From positions 1 to 7,993 of the forward strand of contig USLP01000051.1 in the NCBI GenBank assembly GCA_900555525.1: a stretch of 7,993 bases of DNA, in the 5' to 3' direction. Numbering within the stretch: the stretch's first letter is position 1; every line of letters starts with the position of its first letter. Shown in pieces: positions 5,204 through 7,993 of this stretch. This DNA comes from an uncultured Eubacteriales bacterium. GTDB lineage: Bacteria; Bacillota; Clostridia; UMGS1840. The position numbers and the translations under genes are program-made. Below the pieces are notes generated by a model, which was given only the letters and a program-made list of their open reading frames with translations, was not told the origin of the DNA and did not search any database.

Positions 5204-5237
5204 TGCATAATTATTAATCAATTTGCATAATTATTTA
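5204..5237. promoter_or_regulatory. Pair of ARG boxes (ArgR/AhrC operators)
   Basis: TGCATAATTATTAA (5204-5217) and TGCATAATTATTTA (5224-5237) each match 12 of 14 positions of the ARG box core TGAATWWWWATTCA. They lie exactly 20 bp centre to centre, the two-turn phasing typical of paired boxes bound by the ArgR hexamer. The first box is intergenic and the second lies in the last codons of the upstream gene. They begin 8 bp upstream of the argD -35 box, fitting arginine-dependent control of argD-argF-GNAT. Confidence 0.7.
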
Positions 5238-7428
5238 AAACCTCGTCTGCCTTTTCATTATGGTCGGAAACGCAGAGTATGATATATTTGTCCGTCGTTC
5301 TGACATACGGTGCGGAAAGCTTGACAACCTCGGAGGGAAGATAATTTTCAAAGCTGTTTTTTCTGTCCGACAAATGCTCGTTTATCTTATTATAAATCTC
5401 CTGTTTTGCCTCCTCGGACGCATATTCAAAGACCGCAATTTCCTCGGCGGTTGCGCCGCTTCCGGCATAAACCACGGCGGACTTAACGCATGACGAGGAT
5501 ATGCCGTACAGCGACACGCCTATGCTGTTGTCAATCTGCCAAAGCGTATCGGTAAAGCCTACCCCCTGCTTTAACGCTTCCGCAATATTTTTTTCTTCGT
5601 CGTTTGACGGTATAACGTCCCGTGAAAAAGCAATACCGTCATCATTTTCGGAAGTATATTTCTCCGCATCAACCGCGTGCGTTTTCAGATACGAAAACCA
5701 TTTTTGGTAATGCGAAACGTCAAGATGTATTCCATCGGGGCTGATGCCTGCCGCCATATTTCCGTTTGCGTCGGCGCAAATGCTCTTAATATCAAGATAA
5801 TAGCATTTTTTCTCCTTTGCAAGGTTCAAAAGCGCTTCATTATATGAATAAATATACGAATTGTGGAAACGTCCTTCCGTTTCTTTCTGTGGCGTAACGG
5901 GCAGAATCGACTGTATATATATAATCGCATTGGGCTTAACCGCACGTATATTATCTATAAAGCGTGCATAATTATCAATGTAATACCCCTGCGCTTTCGG
6001 GCTGATTTCATCGTTCGTACCGAGCATAATATAAACCTTGTTTGCATTTGACGCGGCAATCATGTCGATTGCGTTATATGCGGGATTGCCGTTTGCGTCG
6101 GGGAATTTTTTGTTATCTATTCCGTACATTGACATACCGATATACGACAAAAATCTGTTCGGACTTAAGGAATTATAAAGCTTAAGTCCCTCCGTGAGCG
6201 AATCGCCCACAAATACAGCGTCATCAAAATAGCTGTTGTCAACTTGGGGCGTATCGAAGACCATGCCGAACGGCTGTTTTGCATACGGTGAATTTTCGCA
6301 CCACGAATACACCTTTGAAAGGTTATTGTCCGACAAAAATCCCGACAGCGAATACAAGCCCAAAATTTCTTTTATATTGTTTTCAAAAAGATATTCCAAA
6401 ATATCCGTATTGAAATACCGAAGGTCAACCATATGAATTTTTTCGTAATGGTTTGCCAAAAACGGTACTATATCATGCGCATACGAATCCTTTATAACCA
6501 TAAGCTGTTTCCCGTTTTTCTGCGAGCTTTCTATGACCTCAAGCCCGTGATTGCCGTCAAGAAAATAGGCATATTTATCTTTTTCGTCCAAATGAGACGG
6601 AAAATAGAGCGAATCGGATTTTTTGTTTTCATACGGAAAATCAACCGTAAAAGACGGACCGTTTTTCAGCGTATATTCCGTAATGGTATCGGCATTTTTT
6701 TTGCTTATCATCGCCTTTGACCACGTTGTTCCCAAAAATTTATCCGTAACGCTCCTGATATCGAAATCCGTTTCCTTATACGGCGTATAGCCGAGCGTTT
6801 GCGAAAGCGCATTATAAACCGCATAACCGCCCTTTGTGGTTTGATGGTGGTCTGTGCGGTAGTATATATACTCGTCCTTTTGGGCTTTCAATATATCCGC
6901 AGGGTCAAAAAATGTGATACCGCTGTCCTTTAAGCTGTCTGAAATTTCCGCCGCAGCATTTTTCATAACGGGAGTATACGCATTTTTCGGAAGCTTATCG
7001 GAAAGAATTTCATACGCTCCGGGTATAAGCGCAAGCGTGATTTTATATCGGTTAAGCTCGGAAAGCTTTTTCAAAGCCTCTATGTTTGCTTCGCGCACCT
7101 TTTTGTCATACTCGGCGGGTTTTTCTATAAGGTAGCCGTCATCGGCAAAATATACTCCGTTGTTTTCCGTTTTCAAAAACAGTTTTTCCAATCTTGCTTT
7201 CAGCGAAACGAAGAAATCACGAAGCACAAATTGGTCTGTGGTATATTTTTCAAAATTACGCATAAAATCGCCGTTTTTTACAGTTTGGAACGTTAAAGAC
7301 GGCATTTTCTCCAAAAAACGGTTTTCGTTTTCCGAATAACCCGATTTCGGAGACGCGATATTTGCCATACAAACAATGCAAAAAAGAGCCGCAAAAACCG
7401 CCGACAATATTTTATTAAACATTTTCAT
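5218..7428 (-). CDS. DHHW/AlgX-like, SGNH hydrolase and DUF4358-like fusion
   Basis: This 736-residue exported protein has three parts. After a signal peptide or anchor (hydrophobic 7-24), residues 25 to about 385 form a DHHW-family domain related to AlgX/AlgJ O-acetyltransferases. It has YRTDHHQTTKGGYAVYNAL (190-208, the Asp-His pair, with Gln where the family name has Trp) and VIKDSYAHDIVPFL (311-324, Ser315 as likely nucleophile). Residues 400 to about 585 are a second SGNH/GDSL hydrolase domain: FVGDSLTEG (406-414, Ser410), GMSMYG (431-436), LGTND (469-473) and DGIHL (565-569, catalytic Asp and His). Residues about 612-733 resemble DUF4358, with GATAEEIAVFEY and YIILCVSDHNEKADEV. The start follows the MBOAT stop by 12 nt with GGAGGG 6 nt upstream, so the two are co-transcribed. 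Together they suggest acetyl transfer across the membrane to a surface glycan, with the SGNH part acting as a second transferase or as an esterase. The glycan substrate is unknown. Confidence 0.88.
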   Translation of the reverse strand: MKMFNKILSAVFAALFCIVCMANIASPKSGYSENENRFLEKMPSLTFQTVKNGDFMRNFEKYTTDQFVLRDFFVSLKARLEKLFLKTENNGVYFADDGYLIEKPAEYDKKVREANIEALKKLSELNRYKITLALIPGAYEILSDKLPKNAYTPVMKNAAAEISDSLKDSGITFFDPADILKAQKDEYIYYRTDHHQTTKGGYAVYNALSQTLGYTPYKETDFDIRSVTDKFLGTTWSKAMISKKNADTITEYTLKNGPSFTVDFPYENKKSDSLYFPSHLDEKDKYAYFLDGNHGLEVIESSQKNGKQLMVIKDSYAHDIVPFLANHYEKIHMVDLRYFNTDILEYLFENNIKEILGLYSLSGFLSDNNLSKVYSWCENSPYAKQPFGMVFDTPQVDNSYFDDAVFVGDSLTEGLKLYNSLSPNRFLSYIGMSMYGIDNKKFPDANGNPAYNAIDMIAASNANKVYIMLGTNDEISPKAQGYYIDNYARFIDNIRAVKPNAIIYIQSILPVTPQKETEGRFHNSYIYSYNEALLNLAKEKKCYYLDIKSICADANGNMAAGISPDGIHLDVSHYQKWFSYLKTHAVDAEKYTSENDDGIAFSRDVIPSNDEEKNIAEALKQGVGFTDTLWQIDNSIGVSLYGISSSCVKSAVVYAGSGATAEEIAVFEYASEEAKQEIYNKINEHLSDRKNSFENYLPSEVVKLSAPYVRTTDKYIILCVSDHNEKADEVLNNYAN

Positions 7429-7440
7429 TTTGCGCCCTCC

Positions 7441-7992
7441 CTAAAATCTGAAATACAAAAACGGATTATAAGCCGAATCCAAAAGGTATGCCGTGCATAC
7501 AACAAGCGATAAAGCGGACAAAACCGCCGTAACCAAATATCTCGACTTACCCGTGAACATTTTATAAAAAAGCCCGCGCATAAACGGAAACGCTCCGATA
7601 ATTCCTATAACAAGCATGGAAATTCCGAGACGGAGATTATACCAAAAGCTTTCGTTTGTAAGCTGTGCACCGCCGAACATTACCTTTATATAAGAAAGCG
7701 CCTCGGCAATATTTCCGCATTCAAAAAGCGCCCAGCCGACAATAACGAGAACAAGCGCATAAATATGCGCGATGAATTTCGGCAGCTTTCTCAAATACTT
7801 TATCAAAAACAGCTTTTCTATAATAAGAATTATGCCGTAATAAAGCCCCCAAACCACAAAGTTTGAGCTTGCGCCGTGCCAAAGACCCGTACAAAACCAT
7901 ACTATAATAAGGTTTATGCACGTTCTTAACGCACCCTTTCTGCTTCCGCCGAGCGGAAAATAAAGATATTCCTTAAACCATGTTGAAAGCGA
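7441..7992 (-). CDS. MBOAT O-acyltransferase (AlgI/DltB-like), C-terminal part
   Basis: The frame is open to the right window edge, so the N terminus is missing; 183 residues are visible. The first residues read STWFKEYLYFPLGGSRKG, the conserved cytoplasmic segment of AlgI/DltB-type MBOAT proteins. Then come WFCTGLWHGASSNFVVWG with the putative catalytic His (WHG, about residue 39 from the edge) and at least three further membrane spans (about 70-92, 118-140 and 150-170). A GTG at 7855-7857 lies inside the domain and should not be taken as the start. The family passes acyl groups across the membrane to an extracellular SGNH-type partner, which fits the DHHW gene starting 12 nt downstream. The modified polymer could be an exopolysaccharide or a wall glycan; nothing here decides. 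Confidence 0.92.
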   Translation of the reverse strand, partial: SLSTWFKEYLYFPLGGSRKGALRTCINLIIVWFCTGLWHGASSNFVVWGLYYGIILIIEKLFLIKYLRKLPKFIAHIYALVLVIVGWALFECGNIAEALSYIKVMFGGAQLTNESFWYNLRLGISMLVIGIIGAFPFMRGLFYKMFTGKSRYLVTAVLSALSLVVCTAYLLDSAYNPFLYFRF

Positions 7993-7993
7993 A

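Noticed and set aside
7721..7921. 66-codon minus-strand ORF overlapping the MBOAT gene
   Set aside because: It is another frame of the MBOAT coding sequence. The frame encoding WHG and FKEYLYFPLGGS continues unbroken to the window edge.

Overview
The window looks like a chromosomal segment of a low-GC, Gram-positive, endospore-forming Clostridia-type bacterium, probably a gut lineage. The reasons are a sporulation sigma factor of the SigK type with its pro-sequence, strong AGGAGG-type ribosome binding sites, consensus sigma-A promoters, and GC-rich palindromic intergenic repeats (CCGTAGGGGCG ends) of a kind I associate with gut Firmicutes. The species cannot be named from the sequence.

Layout. 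Positions 1-293 hold no gene: a 42-nt GC-rich repeat, a run of small hairpins with repeated TGCGATATAT, and an AT-rich (TATTAA)3 tract. At 294-526 there is what looks like a complete non-coding RNA unit: a consensus promoter, a rod-like RNA closed by a 14-bp stem that begins at the predicted start site, and an intrinsic terminator. Next comes a secreted or lipid-anchored protein with two stalk-type repeats (615-1481, +). Positions 1482-1718 carry a mosaic of palindromic repeats, including a near-exact inverted copy of the repeat at position 1.

Everything from 1719 to the right edge is on the minus strand. Read in transcription order from the right edge, there are two units. The first is the C-terminal part of an MBOAT acyltransferase followed by a three-domain extracellular protein (DHHW/AlgX-like, SGNH hydrolase, DUF4358-like), which I infer acetylates and perhaps deacetylates an exported glycan. 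The second is an arginine unit: two ArgR-type boxes 20 bp apart, a perfect TTGACA-17-TATAAT promoter, argD (frameshifted by an apparent 5-nt loss), argF, and a GNAT acetyltransferase overlapping argF by 4 nt. sigK follows, and its ribosome binding site lies inside a terminator-like hairpin.

Most noteworthy: (1) the candidate structured RNA at 329-526, which I cannot assign to a known class and which could be free-standing or an attenuator for the secreted-protein gene; (2) the argD frameshift under an otherwise intact arginine promoter; (3) the ARG box pair; (4) the SD-sequestering hairpin in front of sigK; (5) the DHHW-SGNH-DUF4358 fusion. I see no CRISPR array, tRNA, rRNA, transposase or obvious defence system.
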